Below, piece by piece: positions 1 through 9,435 of a stretch of 36,225 nucleotides of DNA. Positions within the stretch are counted from its first letter, which is position 1. Each line of letters opens with the position of its first letter. Source of the stretch: Methylococcales bacterium (GTDB taxonomy: Bacteria > Pseudomonadota > Gammaproteobacteria > Methylococcales > Methylomonadaceae); NCBI GenBank assembly GCA_028713055.1, contig JAQTOX010000012.1:1-36225 (forward strand), read 5' to 3'. The position numbers and the translations under genes are program-made. The notes under the pieces were generated by a model that was not told the DNA's origin, did not search any database, and was given only the letters and a program-made list of their open reading frames with translations.

Positions 1-1132
1 GATAAAGCTGCAACGCTAAACCAAAGAAAAATGAAAAATTGGCTTCCGTTTGATTATAAGGTGTCGCTTTGACCGCTTTAGGCTTTCCAAAATTACCTGA
101 ACCTGCCCAATAACGTGAGTCAAAAGCTGTTTTAACTAAATCGTTATAAGTCGTTTTTAAGCCTTTACCCGATTTCTCTCTAAGATTTGATAATACGCTA
201 TCTTGGGCGTGAATTTCTTGAGTTGCTAATGGTTTGCGTGAAAGTAATTTGCGTCCAAGATCGGGAAATGCGCGTTGCGTACAAGACATTTCAGAATCGT
301 TCAAAGGTGGCGCAACCGCTTGTGACGCAAGCGACGCATTTTCTAAACTTATTTTTTGTTTAACTGTTTTGCCATCTTGCTGGGTAATCCAAATTCCCGC
401 CTTAACATCACGATCGCCAAATGCTGAAACACCGTTGAAATTATTATTAGCACGCCCATCCCAAAAATTACGGAAGTTGAAACCAGCGTTAATAACGCTA
501 GGAGCCTGACGAGCTTGTACTTTTCGAGTGTTTAATGCGCCTGCGTGAAAAATAGCATCTTTTGTTGATACACAGTTGTCTTCGTTACTACCGGTTTGAT
601 TTTCGCCATTCACACGCCGCGAAAATACACCAGCCGATGCGACAACATCATCGCTACTAAATAAAACAGCCGAATCTTTATTTGTTGCGTCTGCCAGTTG
701 ATGAAAAGGAAAATCGCTAGTTTTAAGTGTGTAATTTATGCCGCCCTTTTCATTTGAAGCTGTTTTTTCAAATGTTTTACCTGTTTTTTGCTGATGTAAT
801 AAACCTGGGGATAATTGATTTTGCGTGCGGCTATCTGCGCCGGCATGAAAATGACAAGACGCACACGCGACATCACCACCACTACCAACGGCGGTATCCC
901 AAAACAATGCTTTACCGAGTTGAATTGCAGCGGTTTTATCCACCACAATTGGTGTATCACCATCAAGCAAACCAGGTGTTTGAGGCATTGCTACACCTTG
1001 TAAAGATCGTGGTGTATTGCCATGTGCGCTAACTTCACCCGAAAGAAATAATGTTAGAAAAAAAATTTCCAATGGCAAAGCTAAAACGCCTGAATCTTTA
1101 ATTTTTGTTAAAAATTGGCGATTTCTGTTCAT
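1..1132 (-). CDS. corB: CorB/SACCP-like di-heme cytochrome c peroxidase family protein (C-terminus beyond window)
   Basis: The frame is open from an ATG at 1132 to the left edge of the window (377 codons), so the gene is partial. It starts with a basic stretch and a hydrophobic signal peptide, with a likely cut after VSA near residue 36. The first haem site is CASCH at about residues 90-94, followed by a conserved FHAGAD. Motifs such as NYTL, DFPFH and FWDGRA fit the MauG/cytochrome c peroxidase family in the large periplasmic or surface form seen in methanotrophs. The second haem site would lie outside the window. It follows the CorA-like gene on the same strand. In Methylomicrobium album, corA is followed by corB, a peroxidase of this type, and Methylococcus capsulatus has a surface-associated relative (SACCP) next to MopE. 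The family assignment is firm; the name corB rests on gene context. A hairpin terminator separates it from corA, so it may be transcribed by partial read-through. Confidence 0.85.
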   Translation of the reverse strand, partial: MNRNRQFLTKIKDSGVLALPLEIFFLTLFLSGEVSAHGNTPRSLQGVAMPQTPGLLDGDTPIVVDKTAAIQLGKALFWDTAVGSGGDVACASCHFHAGADSRTQNQLSPGLLHQQKTGKTFEKTASNEKGGINYTLKTSDFPFHQLADATNKDSAVLFSSDDVVASAGVFSRRVNGENQTGSNEDNCVSTKDAIFHAGALNTRKVQARQAPSVINAGFNFRNFWDGRANNNFNGVSAFGDRDVKAGIWITQQDGKTVKQKISLENASLASQAVAPPLNDSEMSCTQRAFPDLGRKLLSRKPLATQEIHAQDSVLSNLREKSGKGLKTTYNDLVKTAFDSRYWAGSGNFGKPKAVKATPYNQTEANFSFFFGLALQLY

Positions 1133-1173
1133 GAGTGATACCTACTGCGGTTATTTTGAGTTTTTATGCTGCA

Positions 1174-1214
1174 TAAAAAAACATCCGCCGTAATAGTAAA
1201 TTACGGACGGATGT
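1174..1214 (-). terminator. Hairpin terminator or attenuator between corA and corB
   Basis: Read on the minus strand, an inverted repeat at 1181-1214 (14-15 bp arms, one bulged base, loop of about 4-5 bases) is followed by a run of seven T. It lies just after the corA stop and before the corB start. It should set a higher level of corA than corB transcript. Confidence 0.8.
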
Positions 1215-1224
1215 AGGAAGAAAA

Positions 1225-1878
1225 TTATTTAACAGTTACCTTAACATTGACGTTGTGTAACGCTTTGAGAGCTTCTGCATCATCGGTTATGTTAGCATCG
1301 GGATTAAAACCACCAACCACAAACATGTAAGTACCTGCATAAGGTGCTTTAAAAGTCAGTGTTAATTTACCCGCAACATTATCTTTTTTACCTTTCAACG
1401 CCGCATCTGTCACCGTATTTTTGTCTAAGTCATAACCATGCGTGACATATTTCATGATGATGTTACCCAATTTAGTTCCATCGCCTTCGTCCGTCGCACC
1501 GAATTTAGCAAAATTGGCGTTTTGTGGATAAAAGTGATCGACTACATAATTATCTGGTGCGGTATCATTATCACCACGATACCAAACCGTGCTACCTGGA
1601 TGAATTCCTTTATCGGCGGCTGTCATCACAATTGTCACCGTCTGACCTTTTTCAGCCGTGAACGTACCCCAATCAGAGCTATGTGTCCAACCCATATCAC
1701 CAAATGCTGGATCGCTCCAGCCTTTGGCTTTTACTGTAAAAACATCACTGGTAACAACTTTACTGAACGCAGCGATGCCTTCAGGAATTGTTGCGGCATG
1801 ACTCATAGAAACTGCCATCAAACTGGTCGCAACTACAGATGCAAAATGACCTAGAACCTTATTACTAATTTTCATCAT
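1225..1878 (-). CDS. corA: CorA/MopE-type copper-binding secreted protein
   Basis: The 217-residue protein begins with a signal peptide, cut probably after SHA at about residue 28. The mature part is a beta-rich domain resembling methanotroph CorA and the C-terminal part of MopE. Those proteins are surface-associated, induced at low copper, and bind Cu(I) through two histidines and a tryptophan oxidised to kynurenine. Here the motif W64-T-H66 matches the Trp-x-His pair of MopE. H115 (in VDHFYPQ) or H93 could be the second histidine. The start has two ATG codons in a row behind AAAGGAAA. It is followed by the corB-like peroxidase gene, the same order as in Methylomicrobium album. Copper repression is inferred from the family; no copper operator was identified. 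Confidence 0.85.
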   Translation of the reverse strand: MMKISNKVLGHFASVVATSLMAVSMSHAATIPEGIAAFSKVVTSDVFTVKAKGWSDPAFGDMGWTHSSDWGTFTAEKGQTVTIVMTAADKGIHPGSTVWYRGDNDTAPDNYVVDHFYPQNANFAKFGATDEGDGTKLGNIIMKYVTHGYDLDKNTVTDAALKGKKDNVAGKLTLTFKAPYAGTYMFVVGGFNPDANITDDAEALKALHNVNVKVTVK

Positions 1879-1967
1879 AAAATGTTTCCTTTAAAAAATA
1901 ACGGGGGACTAATTGAAATAATGTTTAAAAATTTCTAACACAACAAAAAAACATCGTGTTGCCTGTA

Positions 1968-1983
1968 AGCTTTAGCGAAAGCT
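1968..1983. promoter_or_regulatory. Small hairpin upstream of corA
   Basis: A perfect inverted repeat, AGCTTT-AGCG-AAAGCT, lies about 90 bp upstream of the corA start within the 249-bp gap between corA and the chemoreceptor gene. It could be in the leader RNA or be an operator. No function can be assigned from sequence alone. Confidence 0.3.
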
Positions 1984-2089
1984 GTGCCACGAAAATTAGT
2001 TGTTATTTTTCAAATGATTAAATTTAAAACTACATGATACGAGAAAATGAGGCAGGGGATATGCCATAATAAAAACAAGGCATTAAGTG

Positions 2090-2116
2090 AAATGCCGCAT
2101 TTAATATGCGGCATTT
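2090..2116 (-). terminator. Hairpin downstream of the chemoreceptor gene
   Basis: Two 11-bp arms (AAATGCCGCAT and ATGCGGCATTT) enclose a 5-base loop just past the stop of the 554-residue receptor. The T-run is short on the minus strand and longer on the plus strand, so the terminator may work in both directions. Confidence 0.55.
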
Positions 2117-2127
2117 TTAAATGAAAA

Positions 2128-3792
2128 TTAAGCGTGCATTTTGAAATTACCAACAGTTGCTGTCAGATTGCTGGTTTGTTGTTCAAGCGATCTAGCGGCA
2201 GCCGCAGCTTGTTCGACAAGGGTAGCATTTTGTTGCGTAACTTCATCCATGTGCGACAGTGCGCGATTCACTTGCTCAATACTGGCTGATTGCTCGCCTG
2301 AAGCCGATGTGATTTCTGAAATTGTGTTCGTTACGCCCTCAATGGAATTCAAAATTTCTTCCATTGTTTTCCCAGCTTTAGCGACTAAAAGACTGCCATC
2401 TTGTACTTTATCAACAGAATCACTAATTAGACTTTTAATTTCACCTGCGGCAGCAGCAGCACGTTGCGCTAAACTTCGTACTTCAGTGGCAACCACTGCA
2501 AAACCACGCCCTTGTTCACCCGCTCGCGCCGCTTCAACCGCCGCATTTAAAGCGAGAATATTGGTTTGAAACGCAATTCCATCAATCACAGAAATAATAT
2601 CAACAATTTTACGTGACGATTCGTTGATACCTGCCATCGTCATGACCACTTGATCTACCGCTTTAACACCATTACGGGCAATGTTTGAAGAGACGCGTGC
2701 TAATTCATTCGCATGATTCGCACTTCCACTATTTTGCTGTACAGCGTAGGTAAACTCTTCCATATTCGCAGCTGTTTTTCTCAAACTACACGCTTGTTCT
2801 TCGGTACGATTTGATAAATCATTATTTCCCAATGATATTTCTTGAGCGGCGTTGCTGATTATTTCGCTGGAATCTTTAATTTCACCAACCAACATTTTGA
2901 GATTTTCCACCGTACGATTCATACCGAAAAGGACTTCACCAAATGTTCCCGGATAATCTTTATCTGTGCTTTGCGTTAAATCACCTTGTGCAAGAGCTTT
3001 AGAAATTCGCTCAATATCTTTAAAACTACCTTCCAAGGCATCCAATGATAAATTCACATTATTTTTCAAAACGGCAAAATCACCTTGTCCTTGCGCTGTA
3101 ACACGGTGAGTAATGTCACCTTGTGCCACATTACTCATAACTTCGCCAATGCCATCAATCATGGTTTGCATGGTTTGCATCGCTTGCGTAGCGTTACTGA
3201 TAGCCTTAGCGTACTCACCTTCCACGCTAATGTTTATTTTTTTATTAAAATTACCTGCATTCAACGCTGCCATCAATTCGTTAACACCGTTAGTCGTTTC
3301 CGATAGCACTCTCGTTAATGAATTTAAACGTTTCAACGCATGAGCAAAACTGCCATGTAATCCAGCGGGGTAACTTTTACGAGTAAAATCACCATAAGTC
3401 ACATATGCCATTGAGTAGTACATATCGATTTGAGCCGTTTCAACCTGATCCATTAAATCATTTAACTCCCACGCTAAAATTTGCAATGGTGTTTGTTTAC
3501 CTCTAATGTTTGTAATCCGAGGATGAACCTCACCGTTACGCCATTTTTGAGCAGTTTCAACAAGTTGTTTTAATAATTTATTATCGTAATCATGAAATCT
3601 ATACCACGTTAGGCTTGAAGCAATAGCACTGATTGTTAAGTAAGCAAAAACAATCCAGTTATTACTATTCATTAAGCTGTCATTGTGTGTCCAACTATAC
3701 GCTAAGACGCAGCCCCATGTGATGGCTACGGCACTTAACGTGAATTTTTCTTTTATTCTAAAGCGACTGGAGAATATTGATGAGAGCTTCAT
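2128..3792 (-). CDS. Methyl-accepting chemotaxis protein, membrane half of a split Aer-like receptor
   Basis: The 554-residue receptor has a short cytoplasmic start, two closely spaced membrane segments (about 17-34 and 45-64) and almost no periplasmic domain, the topology of Aer. HAMP-like repeats follow (ALAQGDLTQ near 266-274). The conserved signalling hairpin is at about 397-455, with the strongly conserved [23 protein letters not shown]. There is no C-terminal NWETF pentapeptide. The ATG lies inside the end of the upstream PAS gene (35-nt overlap in another frame), so the two are translationally coupled. The likely role is signalling to CheA in response to redox or oxygen sensed by the PAS partner; that role is inferred from architecture. 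Confidence 0.9.
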   Translation of the reverse strand: MKLSSIFSSRFRIKEKFTLSAVAITWGCVLAYSWTHNDSLMNSNNWIVFAYLTISAIASSLTWYRFHDYDNKLLKQLVETAQKWRNGEVHPRITNIRGKQTPLQILAWELNDLMDQVETAQIDMYYSMAYVTYGDFTRKSYPAGLHGSFAHALKRLNSLTRVLSETTNGVNELMAALNAGNFNKKINISVEGEYAKAISNATQAMQTMQTMIDGIGEVMSNVAQGDITHRVTAQGQGDFAVLKNNVNLSLDALEGSFKDIERISKALAQGDLTQSTDKDYPGTFGEVLFGMNRTVENLKMLVGEIKDSSEIISNAAQEISLGNNDLSNRTEEQACSLRKTAANMEEFTYAVQQNSGSANHANELARVSSNIARNGVKAVDQVVMTMAGINESSRKIVDIISVIDGIAFQTNILALNAAVEAARAGEQGRGFAVVATEVRSLAQRAAAAAGEIKSLISDSVDKVQDGSLLVAKAGKTMEEILNSIEGVTNTISEITSASGEQSASIEQVNRALSHMDEVTQQNATLVEQAAAAARSLEQQTSNLTATVGNFKMHA

Positions 3793-4288
3793 AAGTAACG
3801 CCTTTTTCCTCTAATAATTTACCTAAAATTGCACCGGAAGCTGCCATCGCATCCTTTGTTCCCGCTTTTTTTTCAGCATCTAACATTGTTTTGTATACGT
3901 CAGTAACAATTGGAATTGCCTTGGGATTTGGCATTCGACGCACTGAGCTATAACCAATTTTTTTATTATTTTTATCCAAAATTGGCGCAACGTGCGTAAA
4001 CACCCAATAGAAACCGCCATCTTTCGACATATTTTTTACATAGGCAAAAATTTCTTTATCTTCAGCTAAATAATCCCACAATAATTTAAAAACTACTCGC
4101 GGCATATCGGGATGACGAACAATGTTGTGCTGAACGCCGAGTAATTCATGCTCTTCATAACCAGAAAACTCAATGAAGATTTCATTACCGTAAATAATAC
4201 GTCCAGTTAAATCGGTTTTCGACACAATAAAATCGTTTTCTCGCATAAAACGTTCTTTGCTGGTCGGTATAATGTCTTTTTTTTTCAT
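3758..4288 (-). CDS. PAS-domain sensor protein, Aer-like
   Basis: The 176-residue soluble protein has one PAS domain at about residues 17-120. The motif NIVRHPDMP (55-63) is characteristic of the FAD-binding PAS of Aer-type aerotaxis receptors, and GGFYWV (91-96) is also typical. A helical tail follows, and there is no membrane segment. The gene overlaps the start of the chemoreceptor gene by 35 nt. Aer normally carries PAS, membrane hairpin, HAMP and signalling domains in one chain; here they are in two genes. FAD binding is inferred from family resemblance. A second in-frame ATG at residue 15 is possible. Confidence 0.88.
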   Translation of the reverse strand: MKKKDIIPTSKERFMRENDFIVSKTDLTGRIIYGNEIFIEFSGYEEHELLGVQHNIVRHPDMPRVVFKLLWDYLAEDKEIFAYVKNMSKDGGFYWVFTHVAPILDKNNKKIGYSSVRRMPNPKAIPIVTDVYKTMLDAEKKAGTKDAMAASGAILGKLLEEKGVTYEALINILQSL

Positions 4289-4369
4289 AAATTAAACCTG
4301 CTTTTATAATTTTTTGATGTTTATTGAGCGTTATAATGTTTCCGATTATGACATAATTTTTTTATTTGA

Positions 4370-5062
4370 ATGAATATGGCACTTTCTAAAACTACTCGAT
4401 TACAGTATTTAAATGCACTGGGTATTACCGTTTGGCAATCACGTTTCATGCCGGAATCACTCGCACCACCTATCGAATCTGCTCAAATTATAGCGACTAA
4501 AATTCCACTTATTGATTCATGGGAACATTTACGAGCCGATGTTACTTCATGTCAGCTATGCAGTTTATGTACCACTCGCACGCAAACTGTGTTCGGTGAC
4601 GGTAATTTAAATGCCGAGTGGCTGTTTATCGGCGAAGCACCTGGAGAACACGAAGATAAACAGGGTAAACCTTTCGTCGGCGAGGCAGGAAAATTACTGA
4701 CTGAAATGTTACGCGCCATGCGATTGACACGCGAGGAAATTTTTATCACGAACATTTTGAAATGCCGTCCGCCGTTAAATCGTGATCCACATAGTGATGA
4801 AATTCGCCAATGCCACACTTATTTACAGCAGCAAATCGCGTTGATTCAACCCAAAATTATTATTGCCGTCGGGCGTATTGCTGCACAAACCTTGTTGGGA
4901 ACGCATGAAACAATTGGAAAGTTGCGTGGCAAAGTACATAGCATTGAAAATGTACCGCTAATCGCCATTTATCATCCTGCATATTTGTTACGTTCACTCA
5001 TTGAAAAACGCAAAGCGTGGCAAGATTTACAATTTGCGTTACAAACGTTTAAAAGCCTTTGA
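4370..5062 (+). CDS. udg: Family-4 (4Fe-4S) uracil-DNA glycosylase
   Basis: The 230-residue enzyme removes uracil from DNA. The catalytic motif GEAPGEHED is at about 88-96 and the HPAYLLR motif at 202-208. Iron-sulphur ligands are likely C61, C64, C132 and C148; the 16-residue spacing of the last pair fits family 4. An extra cysteine, C67, is present. The first 50 residues form a variable extension, common in proteobacterial members. rimI follows 9 bp downstream, and this pair is often linked in gammaproteobacteria. A second ATG two codons in is equally possible as the start. Confidence 0.92.
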   Translation: MNMALSKTTRLQYLNALGITVWQSRFMPESLAPPIESAQIIATKIPLIDSWEHLRADVTSCQLCSLCTTRTQTVFGDGNLNAEWLFIGEAPGEHEDKQGKPFVGEAGKLLTEMLRAMRLTREEIFITNILKCRPPLNRDPHSDEIRQCHTYLQQQIALIQPKIIIAVGRIAAQTLLGTHETIGKLRGKVHSIENVPLIAIYHPAYLLRSLIEKRKAWQDLQFALQTFKSL

Positions 5063-5071
5063 GAATTTAAA

Positions 5072-5611
5072 ATGCGTGGATTACTTGACCGATTAAAAGA
5101 TTTTTTAATTTATGATGCCGATGTGGAGTTTTATGCCAAAGTTTTTCCTGATTCTGTGGGGCGCAAAGAATTGATGCGTTTACGAAAAATGAACCGTTCC
5201 GATTTAACGCAAGTCGTCGCTATTGAAAAATCTAGCTACAATTTTCCGTGGGGAGAAGATATTTTCCGAGATTGCTTAAATACTCGTTATGACTGCTGGG
5301 TGTGTGAACTTGGCGACGATGTTTTGGGTTATGGCATCATGTCGATGGCAGTCGGTGAAGCACACATTTTGAATTTATGTGTGTCACCGAAAGAACAAAA
5401 ACAAGGTATCGGACGTAAAATCCTAGAACATTTAATTTCCATCGCAAAAACCGATGCGGAACAAATGTTTTTGGAAGTGCGTCCGTCGAATATCCACGCG
5501 ATTGCGTTGTATGATTCGATTGGTTTTAACGAAATCGGCGTACGTAAAGGTTATTACGAAGCCGTACATGGACGTGAAGATGCGCTGATGTTTGCATTAG
5601 AATTACTTTGA
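5072..5611 (+). CDS. rimI: Ribosomal protein S18-alanine N-acetyltransferase
   Basis: This GNAT acetyltransferase acetylates the N-terminal alanine of ribosomal protein S18. The acetyl-CoA binding loop is [10 protein letters not shown] at about 109-118, preceded by the beta strand ILNLCVSP. The RimI signature EVRPSN is at 135-140 and the C-terminal part has YY at 161-162. The chain is 179 residues against about 150 in the family. The first 34-40 residues are an extension, so a start at the in-frame ATG at residue 35 or 40 cannot be excluded. It is co-directional with the glycosylase gene and ends 9 bp inside the convergent pqqC gene. Confidence 0.88.
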   Translation: MRGLLDRLKDFLIYDADVEFYAKVFPDSVGRKELMRLRKMNRSDLTQVVAIEKSSYNFPWGEDIFRDCLNTRYDCWVCELGDDVLGYGIMSMAVGEAHILNLCVSPKEQKQGIGRKILEHLISIAKTDAEQMFLEVRPSNIHAIALYDSIGFNEIGVRKGYYEAVHGREDALMFALELL

Positions 5612-6343
5612 AGTTTGTTTTTCGACGTTAAAATATGGCGGCATTTCGTGAACGTAAGCCAGATACATTGCATCCGCCATTGACCATAAAACGTCGAGTT
5701 TGAATTTCAAAATATCGACCATGCGATTTTGCTGTTCACGGGTTTTATACCAATCGAGCGTAATTTCTAAACCATGTTCAACATCACGCCGTGCTTCGGT
5801 TAAACGTTTTCTAAAATACGCATAACCTTCTGGTTCAACCCACGGATAATGTGTAGGCCAATTATCTAGCCGTTGTTGATGAATTTTCGGTGCGAATAAT
5901 TCGGTTAAAGATGAACTCGCCGCTTCGTGCCATTCAGCACGACGCGCGAAATTCACATATGCATCAACAGCAAAACGCACTGCGGGCAAAACGTGTTTTA
6001 ACGAAGTAATTTCTTCACGAGTCAACCCCACCGCGATACCTAATTGTATCCATGCTTCAATGCCGCCTACGTCACCAGGATGACCATCGTGATCTAAAAT
6101 GCGTTGCGTCCACTTCGCTCGCGTTTCACGATCGGGGCAGTTTGCCAAAATGTTGGCATCTTTAATCGGAATACACACTTGATAATAAAACCGATTCGCT
6201 ACCCAACCTTGCAATTGCGCTTTAGTTAACTTCCCTTCGTTCATCAAAACATGATACGGGTGATGAATGTGATAAAGGTTTTCCATACTGCGTAAACGTG
6301 TTTCGAATTCTTCGCGTGTCCAAGGGGTATGTTCTGTGGTCAT
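5603..6343 (-). CDS. pqqC: Pyrroloquinoline-quinone synthase
   Basis: PqqC catalyses the last step of PQQ synthesis, ring closure and eight-electron oxidation using oxygen. The 246-residue length and the all-helical haem-oxygenase-like fold fit the family. The conserved [14 protein letters not shown] is at 85-98, and NRFYYQ (50-55) is also a family motif. PQQ is the cofactor of methanol dehydrogenase, which fits a methanotroph. It is the last gene of the pqqA-pqqB-Uma2-pqqC run. pqqD and pqqE, which usually follow, are absent here; pqqD is near 22.3 kb. The gene is convergent with rimI and overlaps it by 9 bp. Confidence 0.97.
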   Translation of the reverse strand: MTTEHTPWTREEFETRLRSMENLYHIHHPYHVLMNEGKLTKAQLQGWVANRFYYQVCIPIKDANILANCPDRETRAKWTQRILDHDGHPGDVGGIEAWIQLGIAVGLTREEITSLKHVLPAVRFAVDAYVNFARRAEWHEAASSSLTELFAPKIHQQRLDNWPTHYPWVEPEGYAYFRKRLTEARRDVEHGLEITLDWYKTREQQNRMVDILKFKLDVLWSMADAMYLAYVHEMPPYFNVEKQTSK

Positions 6344-6365
6344 GTTTGTTTTCTCCGTATTAAAT

Positions 6366-6968
6366 TTAAAAAATAACGTCTTCGTAAATGTCGGCGACAG
6401 TCAAAACTGCCTGATAATTTTCGCATTCAATAGTAAGTATTTCGCCATCTTCTAATTCGGCATAAAACCACTCGCCTGCGTCATTGCGAACAAAATAATC
6501 GACTTTCTGTTGTAGTGAATCGACCAGCAAGTAATAACGCAAACTGGAAATTTTTTGATAAGTTTCCCATTTTTCACGACGATCAATTTTTGCCGTACTT
6601 TTCGATAACACTTCGGCAATGAAACAGGGTTTTTCTTTATAAAACCTATCATTGTCATCACTTGAACATCCCAATATAACATCAGGGTAGTAATACAAAT
6701 CACCATATTCAGCGCGAAATTTCATATCACTTGCAAAAACTTTACACTTTCCACTTTTGCCACGAGATGCTGCGCGTAAATGAAAAAATAAATTCCCCGT
6801 GATTAAATTATGCTGTTCACTCGCGCCTGCCATTGCTTGAATTTCACCGTCATCATTCTCTAGCGCGTAAATTTCACCATTAACATATTCATGTTTAATA
6901 TCGCTGGCTTCTTCGAGAGCTAAATACTCTTGTTCGGTTATACGTCGTTTTTTTTGTAACGCGCTCAT
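6366..6968 (-). CDS. Uma2-family (DUF820) PD-(D/E)XK nuclease-like protein
   Basis: The 200-residue protein belongs to the Uma2 family, restriction-endonuclease-like proteins of unclear role that are abundant in cyanobacteria and some proteobacteria. Visible features are the N-terminal [10 protein letters not shown], the HEYVNGEIY segment (26-34), YYPDVILG with D96, and IAEVLSKST with E119. Basic residues at 131-133 could complete the PD-(D/E)XK site. The gene sits between pqqB (11 bp after its stop) and pqqC (22 bp before its start) on the same strand, so it interrupts an otherwise standard pqq operon. It is probably a later insertion co-transcribed with pqq. It has no known link to PQQ synthesis. 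Confidence 0.88.
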   Translation of the reverse strand: MSALQKKRRITEQEYLALEEASDIKHEYVNGEIYALENDDGEIQAMAGASEQHNLITGNLFFHLRAASRGKSGKCKVFASDMKFRAEYGDLYYYPDVILGCSSDDNDRFYKEKPCFIAEVLSKSTAKIDRREKWETYQKISSLRYYLLVDSLQQKVDYFVRNDAGEWFYAELEDGEILTIECENYQAVLTVADIYEDVIF

Positions 6969-6979
6969 TTTAAAATCTC

Positions 6980-7891
6980 CTACAACTCGATTTCTAACCC
7001 ATCGTAAGCGACTTCAATCCCTGCCGTATCAAGTATTCTACGCTCTGGCGAATCGTTATCTAAAATGGGATTAGTGTTGTTGATGTGAATTAAAATTTTT
7101 CGCGCGTTATTTACGCCATTCAACACGTCAATCATGCCGCCCGTTCCAGATTGTGGCAAATGTCCAATTTCACGCGCTTTTTTGTGACTAATTCCTTGTG
7201 TGACCATTTCTTCATCCGTCCAAAACGTACCGTCCACCAGTAAACAATCGACACTTTGCAATGCGTTCATAACGTGCGGTTCGATTTCGCCCAAACCTGG
7301 CGAATAAAAGACTTTTTTACCGGTTGAAATTTGCTCAATAATCACGCCGATATTGTCACCATCGTGTGGATTATTACGATGTGGTGAATAGGGTGGAGCT
7401 TTGCTTTTCAAGGCTTGCGTATAAAAACGTAAATCAGCAATCGCTGGAATAGTAAAACTGCTGCCATCGACAGGAATATCATGATGATTCACAGTGCAAT
7501 AATCTTTTAACATCGTAAACAATGGAAAACCTGTTGTTAAATCTTGTTTCACCATTTCGGTGCAATAAATATCAAGCGGTTTACCTTCACGCAACATCAA
7601 TAATCCCGTGGTGTGGTCAATTTGACTGTCAATCAACATCACGGCTTTGATGCCAGTATCACGAATGCCGTTTTGCGGTTGAATCGCGGGGAACGCTTCT
7701 AATTGAGCGCGAATATCGGGTGACGCATTAAACAGCAGCCAATTTTTATCGTCCGTACTGATTGCGATAGATGATTGTGTCCGCGTTGTACCGTTCATTT
7801 CACCACGTCGAATACGATGACAATTGTGGCAATTACAATTCCATTGAGGAAAACCACCGCCTGCTGCTGAACCTAACACTCTAATTTTCAT
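6980..7891 (-). CDS. pqqB: PQQ biosynthesis protein B, metallo-beta-lactamase fold
   Basis: The 303-residue protein matches PqqB, an iron-dependent hydroxylase of the metallo-beta-lactamase fold thought to act on the tyrosine of the PqqA-derived intermediate. The family-specific N-terminus contains a zinc motif with C19, C21 and C24. The degenerate metal site includes DSQIDHTTG, and the late conserved [10 protein letters not shown] is present. The length is normal. It lies downstream of pqqA, past a hairpin terminator at 7929-7957 that probably lowers pqqB expression relative to the peptide precursor. Confidence 0.97.
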   Translation of the reverse strand: MKIRVLGSAAGGGFPQWNCNCHNCHRIRRGEMNGTTRTQSSIAISTDDKNWLLFNASPDIRAQLEAFPAIQPQNGIRDTGIKAVMLIDSQIDHTTGLLMLREGKPLDIYCTEMVKQDLTTGFPLFTMLKDYCTVNHHDIPVDGSSFTIPAIADLRFYTQALKSKAPPYSPHRNNPHDGDNIGVIIEQISTGKKVFYSPGLGEIEPHVMNALQSVDCLLVDGTFWTDEEMVTQGISHKKAREIGHLPQSGTGGMIDVLNGVNNARKILIHINNTNPILDNDSPERRILDTAGIEVAYDGLEIEL

Positions 7892-7928
7892 TACTTTAAC
7901 CTTGTTTAAAATTAAAAAATAAAACTCG

Positions 7929-7957
7929 AAAAAAAAGGGGCAATCAGCCCCTTTTTT
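7929..7957 (-). terminator. Terminator or attenuator between pqqA and pqqB
   Basis: GGGGC-AATCA-GCCCC is flanked by A and T runs on both sides, a compact intrinsic terminator placed 20 bp past the pqqA stop. It probably lets most transcripts end after pqqA, supplying more substrate peptide than enzyme. Confidence 0.85.
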
Positions 7958-7977
7958 CTATTCTAAAACGTTAATTA

Positions 7978-8052
7978 TTAACGGTTGTAAATGTACATTG
8001 TAACTTCAAAACCGAAACGTAAATCTGTGTAACGTGGTGTTTCCCATTTCAT
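7978..8052 (-). CDS. pqqA: PQQ precursor peptide PqqA
   Basis: This is a 24-residue peptide starting MKWETPRYTD and ending with the invariant region FGFEVTMYIYNR. E16 and Y20, with spacing E-x3-Y, are the residues crosslinked by PqqE to make PQQ. The start was chosen by the ribosome site: GGAGG lies 8 bases before the ATG at 8052, whereas the upstream ATG at 8058 is only 2 bases away. Using the latter would add two residues. The gene leads the pqqA-pqqB-Uma2-pqqC run and is followed by a hairpin terminator. Confidence 0.97.
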   Translation of the reverse strand: MKWETPRYTDLRFGFEVTMYIYNR

Positions 8053-8195
8053 AATCATGACCTCCGAAAGTTTTTATAATGTAGTTTTTAGCTCTTAAAA
8101 TCTAAGCTGGCGGCATTGTAAAAGGAATTATTTCTTTACGCAACATTCACCAAATTTAGTTAAAAAATAAGTATTTGAACTAATAGTTTGAAAAT

Positions 8196-8243
8196 GAAAA
8201 AGACCCAAACCACAAAGCAATTAAAAACTTTGCAATTTGAGCC
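8196..8243 (-). terminator. Terminator of the sgaA gene
   Basis: Read on the minus strand, two 16-base arms (8228-8243 and 8202-8217) pair along their full length if G-U pairs are allowed, around a loop of about 10 bases, and a T run follows. It lies 23 bp beyond the sgaA stop. The rest of the gap to pqqA (8059-8195) shows no gene and should carry the pqqA promoter. Confidence 0.75.
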
Positions 8244-8265
8244 TTTGAGTTAGTTTTTAAAAAAC

Positions 8266-9435
8266 TTACTTCGCTGCTGTTGAACGATAATACTCAATCG
8301 CCGCGCCAACACCGCTACCTGCTTTAATGTCGAAACCACAATCTAACATTGCCATTTCAGCACCAGCGATTGCGCCGAGCATTGAAACGTCGTTCATATC
8401 GCCCATGTGACCGATACGGAACACTTTGCCCATCACTTCAGATAAACCGCCACCAAGTGAAATGTTGTAACGATTAAACGCCACACCAATCACTTCACGC
8501 GCATCTTTATCCGCTGGAACAACCACTGCTGTGACAGTGTTTGAATGGAATCCGTCTTGAGCGCAAGTTGTTAAACCCCATGCTGCAATTGCACGACGTA
8601 CACCTTCGCCTAAACGGAAATGACGAGCGTAAACATTTTCCAAACCTTCAGCAAACAATAAATCCAACGATTTACGTAACCCGTACAAAATCGGCAAATT
8701 GGGTGTGTAAGGCGTGTAGCCTGTCGCGTTGTTAGTAATTTGGTCTTTTAAATCTAAGAAACAACGCGGATAAGTTGATGTTTCAACTGCTTTTAACGCT
8801 TTCGCACTAAAACCTAAGAACGCGCCACCCGCTGGCAACATGAAACCTTTTTGTGAACCGCTGATAAGCGCGTCAACTCCCCATTCATCCATTTTGAATT
8901 CAATGCTGGCGATTGAACTTACGCCGTCAACAAACATGAAAGCTGGGTGATTTGCTGCGTCCATCGCTTTGCGAACGCCAGCGATGTCAGACGTTACACC
9001 GGTTGATGTTTCGTTATGCGTGGCTAAAACAGCTTTGATTTCGTGATTTGTATCTTCTTTTAAACGCGCTTCTAATTTATCCAATGGAACGCCTTTGCCC
9101 CATTGTTCTTCGTGAAGTTCAACGTCAAAACCTAAGCGTGTTGCCATATTCGCCCACAAATGCGCGAATTGTCCAAAACGATAAATCAAAACTTTATCAC
9201 CAGGATTTAAAACGTTCGTTAACGCTACTTCCCAACCTGCTGTGCCTGTTGCTGGGAAAATAAACGCTTGCCCAGTCGTTGTGCCAAACACTTTTTTCAA
9301 ATCTTCAAGCAAGGGTGCAAATAATTTTGGAAATACGGGTGAACGGTGATCTTCCATCGGAATGTGCATTGCGTTTAAAACTTCGTTAGGCACATTTGTT
9401 GGACCTGGGATATAAAGGTGATTACGACCTGCCAT
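8266..9435 (-). CDS. sgaA: Serine-glyoxylate aminotransferase
   Basis: The 389-residue PLP enzyme transfers the amino group of serine to glyoxylate, giving hydroxypyruvate and glycine, a serine-cycle step. The start MAGRNHLYIPGPTN is typical of the family. The PLP lysine is K196 in GSQKGF, and D170 (FVDGVSS) contacts the ring. The frame remains open upstream to an ATG at 9504, but the 23 extra residues are not conserved in style, and a purine-rich site precedes the ATG at 9435. Genes for the other glyoxylate reactions, mclA and mtkAB, lie 2.5 kb away on the opposite strand. A terminator follows the gene. Confidence 0.95.
   Translation of the reverse strand: MAGRNHLYIPGPTNVPNEVLNAMHIPMEDHRSPVFPKLFAPLLEDLKKVFGTTTGQAFIFPATGTAGWEVALTNVLNPGDKVLIYRFGQFAHLWANMATRLGFDVELHEEQWGKGVPLDKLEARLKEDTNHEIKAVLATHNETSTGVTSDIAGVRKAMDAANHPAFMFVDGVSSIASIEFKMDEWGVDALISGSQKGFMLPAGGAFLGFSAKALKAVETSTYPRCFLDLKDQITNNATGYTPYTPNLPILYGLRKSLDLLFAEGLENVYARHFRLGEGVRRAIAAWGLTTCAQDGFHSNTVTAVVVPADKDAREVIGVAFNRYNISLGGGLSEVMGKVFRIGHMGDMNDVSMLGAIAGAEMAMLDCGFDIKAGSGVGAAIEYYRSTAAK

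Noticed and set aside
2141-2569. Open frame on the plus strand opposite the first chemoreceptor
   Set aside because: Same shadow pattern opposite a conserved coiled coil; no ribosome site or family resemblance.
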